Shown one piece after another: positions 8,836 through 16,542 of a stretch of 24,140 nt of DNA (positions within the stretch are counted from its first letter, which is position 1; the number at the start of each line of letters is the position of its first letter). Origin of the DNA: CAZVIJ01 sp964626735 (GTDB lineage: Bacteria > Patescibacteriota > Dojkabacteria > JAOAGR01). Location of the stretch: contig CAZVIJ010000027.1 in the NCBI GenBank assembly GCA_964626735.1, positions 1 through 24,140 of the forward strand. Reading direction: 5' to 3'. The position numbers and the translations under genes are program-made. The notes beneath the pieces are model-generated. The model worked only from the letters and a program-made list of their open reading frames with translations. It did no database searches and was not told the DNA's origin.

Positions 8836-11800
8836 ATGAGGATCACCAAGTTCATTACGCGTTTGATGCTTTTCGGCATCGTTTTGTTATCGGCGGCGCT
8901 CCTGCCGTCCCGAATCCACGCCGAAAGCGAGCGTGAGATGTTTATGGTCGGCACGCTGACCGTCATGAAGGACGGTAAGCCGCTGCCCGGCGCCTCCGTA
9001 TCTGCGTTCGACCAAACGGTGACGAGCGATCAGAACGGCACGGCATCGTTCGACCATATCATGGGCGGCAAGACTACCATCGATATCGTCTCCGGTACCG
9101 ACAAATACCGGATCGAAACCGATATCGACGATAAAGACACGAGCCTGACCGTAACCGACGCGAACCGGCTATCCGCGACATCTACCAAACAAGCCAAGAG
9201 TACGCGAATCTCTTCCCCGCAGCTTTCAACCCGATCGTACTTGACGATTGTCTTTGCGACGCTCTCGATGATCGCCGCACTTATGGTTCTTAGGCATCGT
9301 TTTGTTACCAAGCCGCGCATGAACCTGGATTTCCAGTCCCGCCAATCGAAGCGGATGATTGCGATAGGATTCGCATCGCTCGGTATTCTTTCGGTATTCG
9401 TGGCAGCAGCCTCTTACAGCGCCAAGGATGCGAATTTCAATACGAACTCTTCTGCTGCCGTTTCCACGTCGCTCTTGCCGGCGACTCCCGCTCCTTCAAA
9501 CCTCAAGGCATACCCCGACGACAATAATGCCGTCCTCACCTGGAACGATCCTGCAGGAACTCCCGATCAGGATATCGAAACCGGCATAACCGGGTATTAC
9601 GTTGAATGGGCTAGGTCAGACCAGGGCTTTGCGAACCCGACGAAGCTTCTCACCCAATACCATGTCGCCCAACTGCAGCCGCTCGTGAACGGAACCAGCT
9701 ACTCAGCACGCGTCTTTTCCGTCAATAAAGACGGTACGATTTCCACGCCTTCTCCGACGATAACGTTCACCGGCGATGCATCGCGGGTATCTGCGCAAAA
9801 GCAGCGGATGAACGGATTCTTCGACGACTTCAATATATCCCAGGGATCATTCGACGAGACCAAGTGGAACCAATCGTATTCTGCATGCGTGGGTATCGGC
9901 GAAGGCGGGCAATTCGTCAATTCTCAATATCATGCGCACAACCAAAATGCGGCGTTGAACTGCGACCGCGGCATGGCAATTTCCCGGCCCCGGCAAGTTT
10001 TCGATATCACCAACAGGACCGGCACCTTCGAGTTCGACATGGATGGAGCTGCAGGCAGAAGGACCGCATGGTACTTGGATCTTTTCGGGATGACCTCACC
10101 GACGATGGCACCGCCCGACATCACCGGCCACGCATCGTCGCTCGATACCGAAGTTGGACACCCGGGTAATATGCTTCGCATCAGGCAAGGCGGCGAAGGA
10201 ATCTCGGCCGTCTTCGTTACGCCGAATGGCGTAGGCCACGATCTGAAAGATATAACCGCAGACAATCCCTGCGACGATTTCCGGTTCTGCAACAGCAAGG
10301 TCACCGGCACGACGCTTTCTATCGTCCCCAATGTTCGAAGGCATTGGAAAATCCAAATCTCAAAGTCTAAGCTTATCGCTACCGTCGACGGCACGACCGT
10401 GCTGAGCAAGAATCTCGTCGATGGAACTGCGGGTCTTGCGAATGGATTGCCGTTCGACAAATGGTATGTCCATTGGCTGCTCTTCTCGTACAATACGCCG
10501 AAAGAAGGCAACAGGAGCGAACTTCTGCATTGGGATAATTTCGGTTTCGATGCGCCTGCCGGATTTACGCCCACGACCGAGACGCATAATTACACCGACG
10601 GCTTGGTCGGCGTTTACGATCCTAAGAACCCGTCCGATAAGACGAGCGACAATATTGTCATACCGTATACCCAAAGCTCGTATACCAAGACCATACCGGT
10701 TCCCGACCAGATTAAGGACAAGAACGGCAATAACCCGGTAGCTGCGCGATTGATGTTTACGTTCCAGACTCCCGGCAACAATTGGGTGATCTCGCCGTCC
10801 AACACAATATCGGTTAACGGCGCCTCCCCCATCGCAATCCCGAAACCCACGACCACGACGACTATCGCGTCGAATGAATTGATATCCACGTATACTCCCT
10901 ATCCGTATTCGATTTCGATCGATCCAAACTTGCTGAAGACAGGCGACAATACGTTCAAGTTCAACGTTACCGACGTATCGCTCTTTAATGTGCACCTCGA
11001 GCTCGATTACCCGACCGCATCGGCCCCCGCGTATACGCAGCCGAACAAAATATTCCCGAACTACAACACGGCAACGGTACCGCAGATACCCGATATCGGT
11101 CCGAATGCGGTTATCGATCAGATGGCAGGCAAATCTCAATGGGAAGCAACATGGAACGACAAGATCGGCCCTATCGCCGGCGGCGAGTATGTCGGCGGCA
11201 AAGTATTCGGCTCGGGGAGCGGACAGCAGAAAGTTTCTGTCGTCATCGAACCGCGCGCGATGATGATCGGCTCCGGCAAGAACTACGGCATATCCCGCAT
11301 CGAACTATTGGTTGACCGCAAAGTAAACCAAACGATCAAAACCGATTACTCGGTGCCGAGTCCATCGTGGGCTGGCGATATAACGCTCGACACGACGAAA
11401 TTGTGCAACGGCCCCCATGAAATATTCGTACGGGCATATGGCGGAAATGGAGCGACTTCCATCCCCGACTTCTTCGAAACGTCACTTCGCCAAGGAGAAT
11501 ATATCGTTTCACAGCTGACGACCAACAATGCAGGATCGCCTGCATGCTCCGGTTCGTACATTCCGCTTGCAACACCAGACCCGAGTGCAGCTCCAACCTC
11601 AGGCAATCCGACGCCGACACCTACGGCGATCGCGCAGCAGCCTACCGCAACGTCAATCCCGACTGCTACGCCGACGCAAAAGCCAACCTCGCTACCGACG
11701 GCAACGGCCATCCCTACATCGAAACCGACAACCACGACAGTCTCTTCGCCCACTCCGACCTCAACGAAGGCTCCCTCTCCTACCGCAACCAAGGTTCCTA

Positions 11801-12384
11801 CACCGACACTGCCTCCATCATCGGTAACGGTTGACCTCAAGGGGGTAGATATTGGAAACCCCGGCGTTCGCGGCAGCACCGGCTATTACGGCGTGTCGGG
11901 ACGATGGAGATTGAAAGGATCGGGCAGCGATATTTGGAATCAGTCCGACTCGTTCCGCTTCGCATACCAGAAAATGAGCGGCGACGTTACGATCGTGGGG
12001 CGGGTAGCTACGCTTACGAATACCGACCAATGGGCTAAGTCCGGATTGATGATCCGCGAATCGCTTACTGCCGACTCGAAGCATGCATTCGCGGCAATTA
12101 CTCCCGCGCGCGGCGCAGCGTTCCAGCGGAGGATCCAGACGGGCGGCTACTCGACCCATACCGGATCGAACGGCACGACGCCGATCTGGCTGAAGCTTAC
12201 CCGGTCGGGCAATACCTTCACCGCATACAAATCCTCGAACGGGACCTCATGGACCAAGATCGGACAAGAGACGATAACGATGGGAAGCGATGTATACGTC
12301 GGCTTGGCGCTTACCTCGCACAACAATTCGATCCTCGCCTCATCGAGCGTTTACGACGTTAGGCTTTCCAACAAGGCTCAATAA
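8836..12384 (+). CDS. Large multidomain membrane/surface protein: Cna-B-like, two TM, FnIII, lectin-like, DUF1349-like
   Basis: The ATG at 8836 is preferred over an in-frame TTG at 8806 because it places the basic n-region MRITKFITR directly before the hydrophobic signal core; a weak AGG lies 9 nt upstream. The product has 1182 residues. A signal peptide (1-29) is followed by a Cna-B/carboxypeptidase-regulatory-like domain (about 38-105, DGKPLPGASVSAFDQ), transmembrane segments at about 135-155 and 174-195, an FnIII domain (217-311, ending in the motif SYSARVFSVNKDG), a concanavalin-like region (325-571), a beta domain (585-735), a Thr/Pro-rich linker (912-993) and a C-terminal DUF1349-like domain (996-1182, with WAKSGLMIRES). 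Most of the chain is predicted outside the cell, tethered by the TM pair, with a short basic loop inside. The ligand is unknown. A hairpin follows the stop codon. Confidence 0.8.
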   Translation: MRITKFITRLMLFGIVLLSAALLPSRIHAESEREMFMVGTLTVMKDGKPLPGASVSAFDQTVTSDQNGTASFDHIMGGKTTIDIVSGTDKYRIETDIDDKDTSLTVTDANRLSATSTKQAKSTRISSPQLSTRSYLTIVFATLSMIAALMVLRHRFVTKPRMNLDFQSRQSKRMIAIGFASLGILSVFVAAASYSAKDANFNTNSSAAVSTSLLPATPAPSNLKAYPDDNNAVLTWNDPAGTPDQDIETGITGYYVEWARSDQGFANPTKLLTQYHVAQLQPLVNGTSYSARVFSVNKDGTISTPSPTITFTGDASRVSAQKQRMNGFFDDFNISQGSFDETKWNQSYSACVGIGEGGQFVNSQYHAHNQNAALNCDRGMAISRPRQVFDITNRTGTFEFDMDGAAGRRTAWYLDLFGMTSPTMAPPDITGHASSLDTEVGHPGNMLRIRQGGEGISAVFVTPNGVGHDLKDITADNPCDDFRFCNSKVTGTTLSIVPNVRRHWKIQISKSKLIATVDGTTVLSKNLVDGTAGLANGLPFDKWYVHWLLFSYNTPKEGNRSELLHWDNFGFDAPAGFTPTTETHNYTDGLVGVYDPKNPSDKTSDNIVIPYTQSSYTKTIPVPDQIKDKNGNNPVAARLMFTFQTPGNNWVISPSNTISVNGASPIAIPKPTTTTTIASNELISTYTPYPYSISIDPNLLKTGDNTFKFNVTDVSLFNVHLELDYPTASAPAYTQPNKIFPNYNTATVPQIPDIGPNAVIDQMAGKSQWEATWNDKIGPIAGGEYVGGKVFGSGSGQQKVSVVIEPRAMMIGSGKNYGISRIELLVDRKVNQTIKTDYSVPSPSWAGDITLDTTKLCNGPHEIFVRAYGGNGATSIPDFFETSLRQGEYIVSQLTTNNAGSPACSGSYIPLATPDPSAAPTSGNPTPTPTAIAQQPTATSIPTATPTQKPTSLPTATAIPTSKPTTTTVSSPTPTSTKAPSPTATKVPTPTLPPSSVTVDLKGVDIGNPGVRGSTGYYGVSGRWRLKGSGSDIWNQSDSFRFAYQKMSGDVTIVGRVATLTNTDQWAKSGLMIRESLTADSKHAFAAITPARGAAFQRRIQTGGYSTHTGSNGTTPIWLKLTRSGNTFTAYKSSNGTSWTKIGQETITMGSDVYVGLALTSHNNSILASSSVYDVRLSNKAQ

Positions 12385-12387
12385 TCA

Positions 12388-12418
12388 TAGGGGATGTCAT
12401 CGCATTGACATCCCCCTA
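12388..12418 (+). terminator. Hairpin after the surface-protein operon
   Basis: The arms TAGGGGATGTCA and TGACATCCCCCTA pair over 12 bp with one bulged C around the 6-nt loop TCGCAT. No T-run follows, so it is not a textbook intrinsic terminator. It begins 3 nt after the stop of the 1182-residue gene and overlaps the -35 box of the next promoter. Confidence 0.55.
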
Positions 12419-12433
12419 TGCTCTCCCTACACT
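12405..12433 (+). promoter_or_regulatory. Sigma70-type promoter of the F1-like ATPase cluster
   Basis: A perfect -35 TTGACA (12405-12410), a 17-nt spacer and a -10 TACACT (12428-12433, 4 of 6 to consensus). Transcription would start at about 12440, next to the ATG at 12441, giving a leaderless or near-leaderless message. The -35 lies in the 3' arm of the preceding hairpin. Confidence 0.65.
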
Positions 12434-12440
12434 TTTAGTA

Positions 12441-13274
12441 ATGCTCCGCAAACTTTATTACGCTTTCACGATTATTGCGCTCTCTTTCGCCTTCGCGACA
12501 ACAGCGCCCCATGCGGAGGATAAAAAAGATAATGAAATTTTCGGACAGGCCTATGGCGTCGTCTCCTATGTCAACCTCGGCAACGATAAAGATGCCAAAG
12601 AAGGCGATATCGTTATCGCCACCGGCAATACGGTGTTCGTCAGCTCAACTCCCTACCAGAATATTATTTTCGGCGTCGTTACCCCAAAACCGGCAGCATC
12701 GGTAAAACCGAAGACGCTTCCCCCGTACGCGCAATCAGAAGGAAGTTCGACGACAACCCCGCTTATTACCGAGGGAGTTGCGTTAGTGACCGTTAACCTG
12801 AAGAACGGCGAAATCAAGCGCGGCGATTTGATAACGACCTCGTCAGTTAAGGGACAAGGGATGAAGGCGATAAAATCCGGATACGTGCTGGGAAACGCCA
12901 TGGAAAATTTTTCATCGAAGAATAAGGACGATACGAAGAAAATTGCCGTGTCGCTCAACATCCACTACGAAGGCGGCGGAGAAACGTTTACGACCAGGTT
13001 CGTCGATTTCTTCAAGCTTGCGGTACTTGCAGCGTACCAATCGCCAAAGCTTGCCTTAAAGTACCTCGTTGTCCTGCTCACGAGCTTAGTCCCGATCGTC
13101 TACGTATTCTTGTCGTTCGGAAAAGTCGCGAGGCTAGGCATTATCGCGCTGGGCAGGAATCCATCGGCGAGCGGCAAGATTTACCGCGGAATTTTCATCA
13201 ACCTGCTTATATCGCTTGCCATCATGGCAGCGGGAGTTGGCGCAACATACTTCGTGCTGAAGGTAAATTTCTAG
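12441..13274 (+). CDS. F0 subunit c-like membrane hairpin fused to an extracytoplasmic beta domain, ion-binding carboxylate absent
   Basis: The 277-residue product has a signal peptide (1-25, cleavage after PHA). A beta-rich extracytoplasmic region (about 30-150) shows GDIVIATG, IIFGVVTPKP, a run like VTVNLKNGEIKRGDLITTSS and YVLGNAME, a pattern seen in autoprocessing or prism-like domains of surface and tail proteins. A C-terminal hairpin follows: TM1 (about 207-226), the loop LGRNPSASGKI (R239-N240-P241) and TM2 (about 249-272). The loop resembles the polar R(N/Q)P loop of F-ATPase c subunits, and the topology (loop inside, C-terminus outside) matches. TM2 has no Asp or Glu where c carries its proton site. 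The gene sits directly before atpF, the usual place of atpE. Homology to c is inferred from motif, topology and position; an unrelated membrane protein with a chance RNP loop is possible. ATG 12441 is chosen over TTG 12405 because of the promoter and signal peptide. Confidence 0.65.
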   Translation: MLRKLYYAFTIIALSFAFATTAPHAEDKKDNEIFGQAYGVVSYVNLGNDKDAKEGDIVIATGNTVFVSSTPYQNIIFGVVTPKPAASVKPKTLPPYAQSEGSSTTTPLITEGVALVTVNLKNGEIKRGDLITTSSVKGQGMKAIKSGYVLGNAMENFSSKNKDDTKKIAVSLNIHYEGGGETFTTRFVDFFKLAVLAAYQSPKLALKYLVVLLTSLVPIVYVFLSFGKVARLGIIALGRNPSASGKIYRGIFINLLISLAIMAAGVGATYFVLKVNF

Positions 13275-13303
13275 TTGCAGTTAGCAAACCTTTTCCATAG
13301 AAT
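13275..13303 (+). promoter_or_regulatory. Possible internal promoter before the b-like gene
   Basis: TTGCAG (13275-13280), a 17-nt spacer and TAGAAT (13298-13303, 5 of 6 to the -10 consensus). The start would be near 13310, about 10 nt before the ATG at 13320, which has no Shine-Dalgarno. The -35 starts right after the preceding stop codon. Read-through from the c-like gene is equally possible. Confidence 0.45.
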
Positions 13304-13319
13304 GGTGTAAGTCTGCCCT

Positions 13320-14402
13320 ATGACACATACATTGATTGCCGTTTTTTCTGTACTGCTCCTGTTTGTCGTAGCCACACTTGTTTACGTTTTCTGGAAAGAA
13401 AAGAAAATCAAAACCGAAGAAGCGGATTTGCTGCAAGACGCCCAAGACCTTCTCACGAAATCGCATAAGAAAGCGGAAGAAATCGTAACCGACGCCGTCG
13501 CCAAGTCTAAGGAAATTCTCGACAGCACCGAATCGATCCGCAAGGAAGTGTCGGAAAAAACGAACTCGCAAGTTGAAGCTTCGCTCAAGAAGTATGCGGA
13601 CGATATTGCCGCAACCTCGAAGGAGGTCAATTCGCATGTCGAAAATTTCAAGGTAAAGCTTACGGATATCGCAACGAACGCAATTCCCGATTCAGTCCAG
13701 AAGCTTAAGGTCGAGCTCGATAAGGGCGCGCAAGACGTAACGATTTCGCTCGACGATTTCAAGAAGAAGCTTTCCGAATACTCCGAATCTACCACGAAGG
13801 CTGCGCTCGACCAGTACCAGAAGAATCTCCAGGAACATGCCGCATCGGTAACCGGGCAATTGAATACGCTCGTCGGCGAGCTTAAGAATAAGTATGCGAG
13901 CGACGAACAGGCGATCATCCAAAAGCATGAAGCTGGCCTTACCGAGTCGCTCCAAAGCTACAACAACGGAATCCAAACCGGACTTCAAAAATACGATACG
14001 ACCGTCAATGAAGGTTTGCAGAAAATAACCTCGGAAATCGAATCGAAAACTGCCTCCTACTCCCAGACGCTTGAATCGAGTTTGAACGAGGCGAAAAATA
14101 GCGTAAACAAAGTTAGCGAGATGAGCGGCAAGGCTATCGAAGAATTCAGCGCGACGATGACGACCAAGACGTTCGAATACCAAAAGCAGCTTGAGGAACG
14201 AATCAACGCGGAATACGAAAAGGCAAAGCAGGAAATCGAACGGTACAAGGAAGAGGAAAAGAAAAAAGTCGTATCGGAGATCGGCTCGATGACCAGCAAA
14301 CTTGCTGCTGAACTTTTGGGCAAATCGATCCGACTCGAAGACCAGGAAAAGATGATACTCGAAGCGCTCGAGCAAGCGAAAAAGGAAGGAGTCTTGCTAT
14401 GA
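13320..14402 (+). CDS. atpF: F-type ATPase subunit b-like peripheral stalk, unusually long
   Basis: The 360-residue product has one N-terminal membrane segment (HTLIAVFSVLLLFVVATLVYVF, about 3-24) followed by an almost unbroken charged alpha-helical, coiled-coil-like region to about residue 345. Its end has the style of b subunits (KEEEKKKVVSEIGSMTSKLA, then AAELLGKSIRLEDQEKMI), the part that meets delta and the top of F1. The family is usually about 155-175 residues, so this protein is twice the normal length. The only proline in the helical region is near residue 125 (NAIPDS). It sits between the c-like gene and atpH and overlaps atpH by the 4 bases ATGA, implying translational coupling. 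No conserved motif exists in b, so the call rests on architecture plus gene order. Confidence 0.75.
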   Translation: MTHTLIAVFSVLLLFVVATLVYVFWKEKKIKTEEADLLQDAQDLLTKSHKKAEEIVTDAVAKSKEILDSTESIRKEVSEKTNSQVEASLKKYADDIAATSKEVNSHVENFKVKLTDIATNAIPDSVQKLKVELDKGAQDVTISLDDFKKKLSEYSESTTKAALDQYQKNLQEHAASVTGQLNTLVGELKNKYASDEQAIIQKHEAGLTESLQSYNNGIQTGLQKYDTTVNEGLQKITSEIESKTASYSQTLESSLNEAKNSVNKVSEMSGKAIEEFSATMTTKTFEYQKQLEERINAEYEKAKQEIERYKEEEKKKVVSEIGSMTSKLAAELLGKSIRLEDQEKMILEALEQAKKEGVLL

Positions 14403-14887
14403 CGGAGCTGAAGTTTGCGGAACTATATACGACAATTAGTACCGTCCAGGAATCGGCGGAGCTCATCAAGGAGCTGAACTCGTTCGCCTCATCGCTTTTC
14501 ACGAAGGGCAAGAAAATCGAGGAGAAGATGGAAAACCTTCTTTCGTACGATGTGCGCGACAAGCTCCTGAAGGTATTCGAAGACGAAAAGGTTGATCTCG
14601 ACAAGCCGAACGATATCGAAGAATTGATCGAGGCAATCGTCAAGGAGATCAAGAAGCTGCCGGTGATCCGCCTCGATATTGCCGTGAAGCCGACGAAGTC
14701 GAATATCAGCCATATCTCCGATTGGCTCGAGTACAACATGAAGCAGAAATTCCTGATCGACCTTACGGTCAGACGAGAGCTTATCGGCGGAGCGATTATC
14801 GGCTCGGAAGGACGCCTCGGCGATTACTCGCTCAAGCATAAGCTTGAGGAGAAAGTAACCTCAGACCTTCAGAAACAAACCACCTAA
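14399..14887 (+). CDS. atpH: F1-type ATPase subunit delta
   Basis: The product has 162 residues, close to the usual 175-180. The C-terminal signature of the delta/OSCP family is clear: LTVRRELIGGAIIGSEGRLG (about 122-141) followed by DYSLKHKLEE, equivalent to the family's 'liGG-ii-gd-iiD-Sv--kL' ending. The N-terminal half is mostly helical, as expected for the domain that sits on top of the alpha N-termini. Delta joins the b stalk to the F1 head. The start overlaps the atpF stop (ATGA) and is preceded by a good Shine-Dalgarno (AAGGAAGGAG), one of the few in this window. AtpA starts 2 nt after its stop. Confidence 0.85.
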   Translation: MTELKFAELYTTISTVQESAELIKELNSFASSLFTKGKKIEEKMENLLSYDVRDKLLKVFEDEKVDLDKPNDIEELIEAIVKEIKKLPVIRLDIAVKPTKSNISHISDWLEYNMKQKFLIDLTVRRELIGGAIIGSEGRLGDYSLKHKLEEKVTSDLQKQTT

Positions 14888-14889
14888 TC

Positions 14890-16542
14890 ATGCTTAAATT
14901 CGAAGAATACCTAGATACAATTGGAGAATACGGAGTCGTCAAGGAAGTGCGGCACCCGATCGCCATGGTTTCTGGCTTGCCGCTCGCCAAGCCGAACGAG
15001 CTTGTCGTCTTCGATAACGGCGAAATGGGCCAGGTCTTCTTGATCGAGCGAGATGTTGTCGAGGTGTTGTGTTTTTCGTCCGATCCTGTCAAGGAAGGCA
15101 TGCAGGTCGTGCGTACTAACGAATATATGTCGGTTCCCGTCGGCGACGAGTTGCTGGGGCAAATACTAGATCCGCTCGGAAGGCCAATTTCCAACAAGAG
15201 AAAGTATATCGAGCCGAAAGAAAAGCGGGAAATCGAGCAGGAAGTTCACAAGCTTGCTTCTCGTTGCAGAATTACCGAGCCACTGCTTACCGGCATGGCC
15301 CTCGTCGATATGATGATCCCGTTGGGTAAAGGGCAAAGAGAGTTGGTCATCGGAGACAGGAAGACCGGAAAAACCGCATTCCTCTTGGCCGCAATCACGT
15401 CGCAGGTCAAGAACGGCTCGGTCGCGATCTACGCCGGTATTGCCCGCAAGAAAAACGATTTGCGTATCGTGCAGGAATATTTCGAGAAGGAAGGCGTTGC
15501 CGATAAAGTTATCATGGTAACCTCGACGTCGCACGACTCGCCGTCGCTTATCTACGTAACCCCCTATGCGGCGATGACGATTGCCGAGTATTTCAAGGAC
15601 AAGGGTCAAGACGTGCTCATCGTGCTCGACGATTTATCGTCCCATGCGAAGTTCTACCGCGAAGTCTCCCTTTTGGCGAAGCGATTCCCCGGTCGAGAAT
15701 CGTACCCGGGAGATATTTTCTACGCGCATGCCCGCATCGTCGAGCGAGGCGGAAAATTCTTCCTTGATAAGGAACGGACAAAGATGTCATCAATCACTGT
15801 CCTTCCGGTCGTAGAAATCGTCGAGTCCGACTTGGCTGCGTACGTTCCTACGAACGTGATGGGAATGACCGACGGTCACATATTCTTCGACTCCAACGCC
15901 TATAACGAAGGTAAGCGGCCCGCCATCAACATCCCGCTTTCCGTAACCCGCGTCGGTAAGCAGACGCAAACGAAACTCAAGAGAGACATCAATACAAAGC
16001 TCAATGCCTTCCTCGCCTCCTATATCAAGATGGAGAGCTACTCCCACTTCGGCGCCGAACTTTCTGATTCCGTACGGGCTGCGCTTGCCCGCGGAGCCAA
16101 CATCTATTATCTTTTCGACCAGCATTACTCGCTTACGGTACCTCCTGCCGTGCAGCTCATCATGTTCGGCCTCATTTGGACCGACTTCCTGAACGGCAAA
16201 TCGAAAGACGACATTTCGAAAATACGCGCGACGATGATCAAGGCCTACAATTTCAGGCAGGAGACGAGAGACTATTTCGAAGAGCTCATTAAAATCGAAA
16301 AGACCGATGATTTCGCGAAAGCCGTGACTGAACAACGCAATAAGATTCTGCACGCATCGTACCTTCTCGACTTATTGCCGGAAGAAGAACGCGCGAAGGC
16401 AACATCTGAATTTGGCGAAGTGCCGCCGCTTCCTGAAGAAGCAGTCCCCGATGCGCCGCAGCCTCACGAGGAGAAGAAAGATGCACCCGCCCATACGGAA
16501 ACAAAGAAAGAACCNNNNNNNNNNCCCGAGAAACCGGCTTAA
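14890..16542 (+). CDS. atpA: F1-type ATPase subunit alpha, as read up to an in-frame TAA just after the scaffold gap
   Basis: Clear alpha-subunit sequence: Walker A GDRKTGKT (155-162), Walker B LIVLDD (243-248), the alpha signature FPGRESYPGDIFYAHARIVE, and RPAINIPLSVTRVG with the arginine finger R354. The N-terminus is about 14 residues shorter than E. coli alpha before the P-loop, so the helix that binds delta is reduced. The serine equivalent to E. coli alpha-Ser347, a phosphate-pocket residue, is Gly325 (VMGMTDGH). The conserved core ends near residue 500, where a Pro/Glu/Lys-rich tail begins (PPLPEEAVPDAPQPHEEKK). The tail runs into 10 Ns (16515-16524), PEKPA and TAA (16540-16542). The same frame stays open with the same composition to 17088, so the natural protein probably extends there. 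Alpha carries non-catalytic nucleotide sites and supplies the arginine finger to beta. Confidence 0.9.
   Translation: MLKFEEYLDTIGEYGVVKEVRHPIAMVSGLPLAKPNELVVFDNGEMGQVFLIERDVVEVLCFSSDPVKEGMQVVRTNEYMSVPVGDELLGQILDPLGRPISNKRKYIEPKEKREIEQEVHKLASRCRITEPLLTGMALVDMMIPLGKGQRELVIGDRKTGKTAFLLAAITSQVKNGSVAIYAGIARKKNDLRIVQEYFEKEGVADKVIMVTSTSHDSPSLIYVTPYAAMTIAEYFKDKGQDVLIVLDDLSSHAKFYREVSLLAKRFPGRESYPGDIFYAHARIVERGGKFFLDKERTKMSSITVLPVVEIVESDLAAYVPTNVMGMTDGHIFFDSNAYNEGKRPAINIPLSVTRVGKQTQTKLKRDINTKLNAFLASYIKMESYSHFGAELSDSVRAALARGANIYYLFDQHYSLTVPPAVQLIMFGLIWTDFLNGKSKDDISKIRATMIKAYNFRQETRDYFEELIKIEKTDDFAKAVTEQRNKILHASYLLDLLPEEERAKATSEFGEVPPLPEEAVPDAPQPHEEKKDAPAHTETKKEXXXXPEKPA
16515..16524. other. Assembly gap of 10 Ns inside the alpha-subunit tail
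   Basis: Ten Ns, likely a scaffold join whose true length is unknown. It falls in a repetitive Pro/Glu/Lys-coding stretch, which explains the break. The reading frame across it is therefore not proven. Confidence 0.95.

Noticed and set aside
10360..11139. Long open frame on the minus strand (259 codons) within the 1182-residue surface gene
   Set aside because: Antisense shadow of a well-supported coding frame; Arg/Gly/Val-rich composition and no recognisable motif.
13692..14375. Minus-strand open frame of 227 codons opposite the b-like gene
   Set aside because: Produced by the Lys/Glu-rich codons of the stalk gene read backwards (Phe/Leu-rich); no start signal.
14890..16542. FliI, type III secretion or Rho-type ATPase instead of F1 alpha
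   Set aside because: Separate alpha and beta genes with an Arg finger in alpha and a catalytic Glu in beta, plus delta and gamma, fit F1; FliI-type enzymes are single-subunit homohexamers.
16540..16542. Recoded stop codon (alternative genetic code)
   Set aside because: Known CPR recoding affects TGA, not TAA; TAA, TAG and TGA all end other genes here. An error beside the N gap is simpler.
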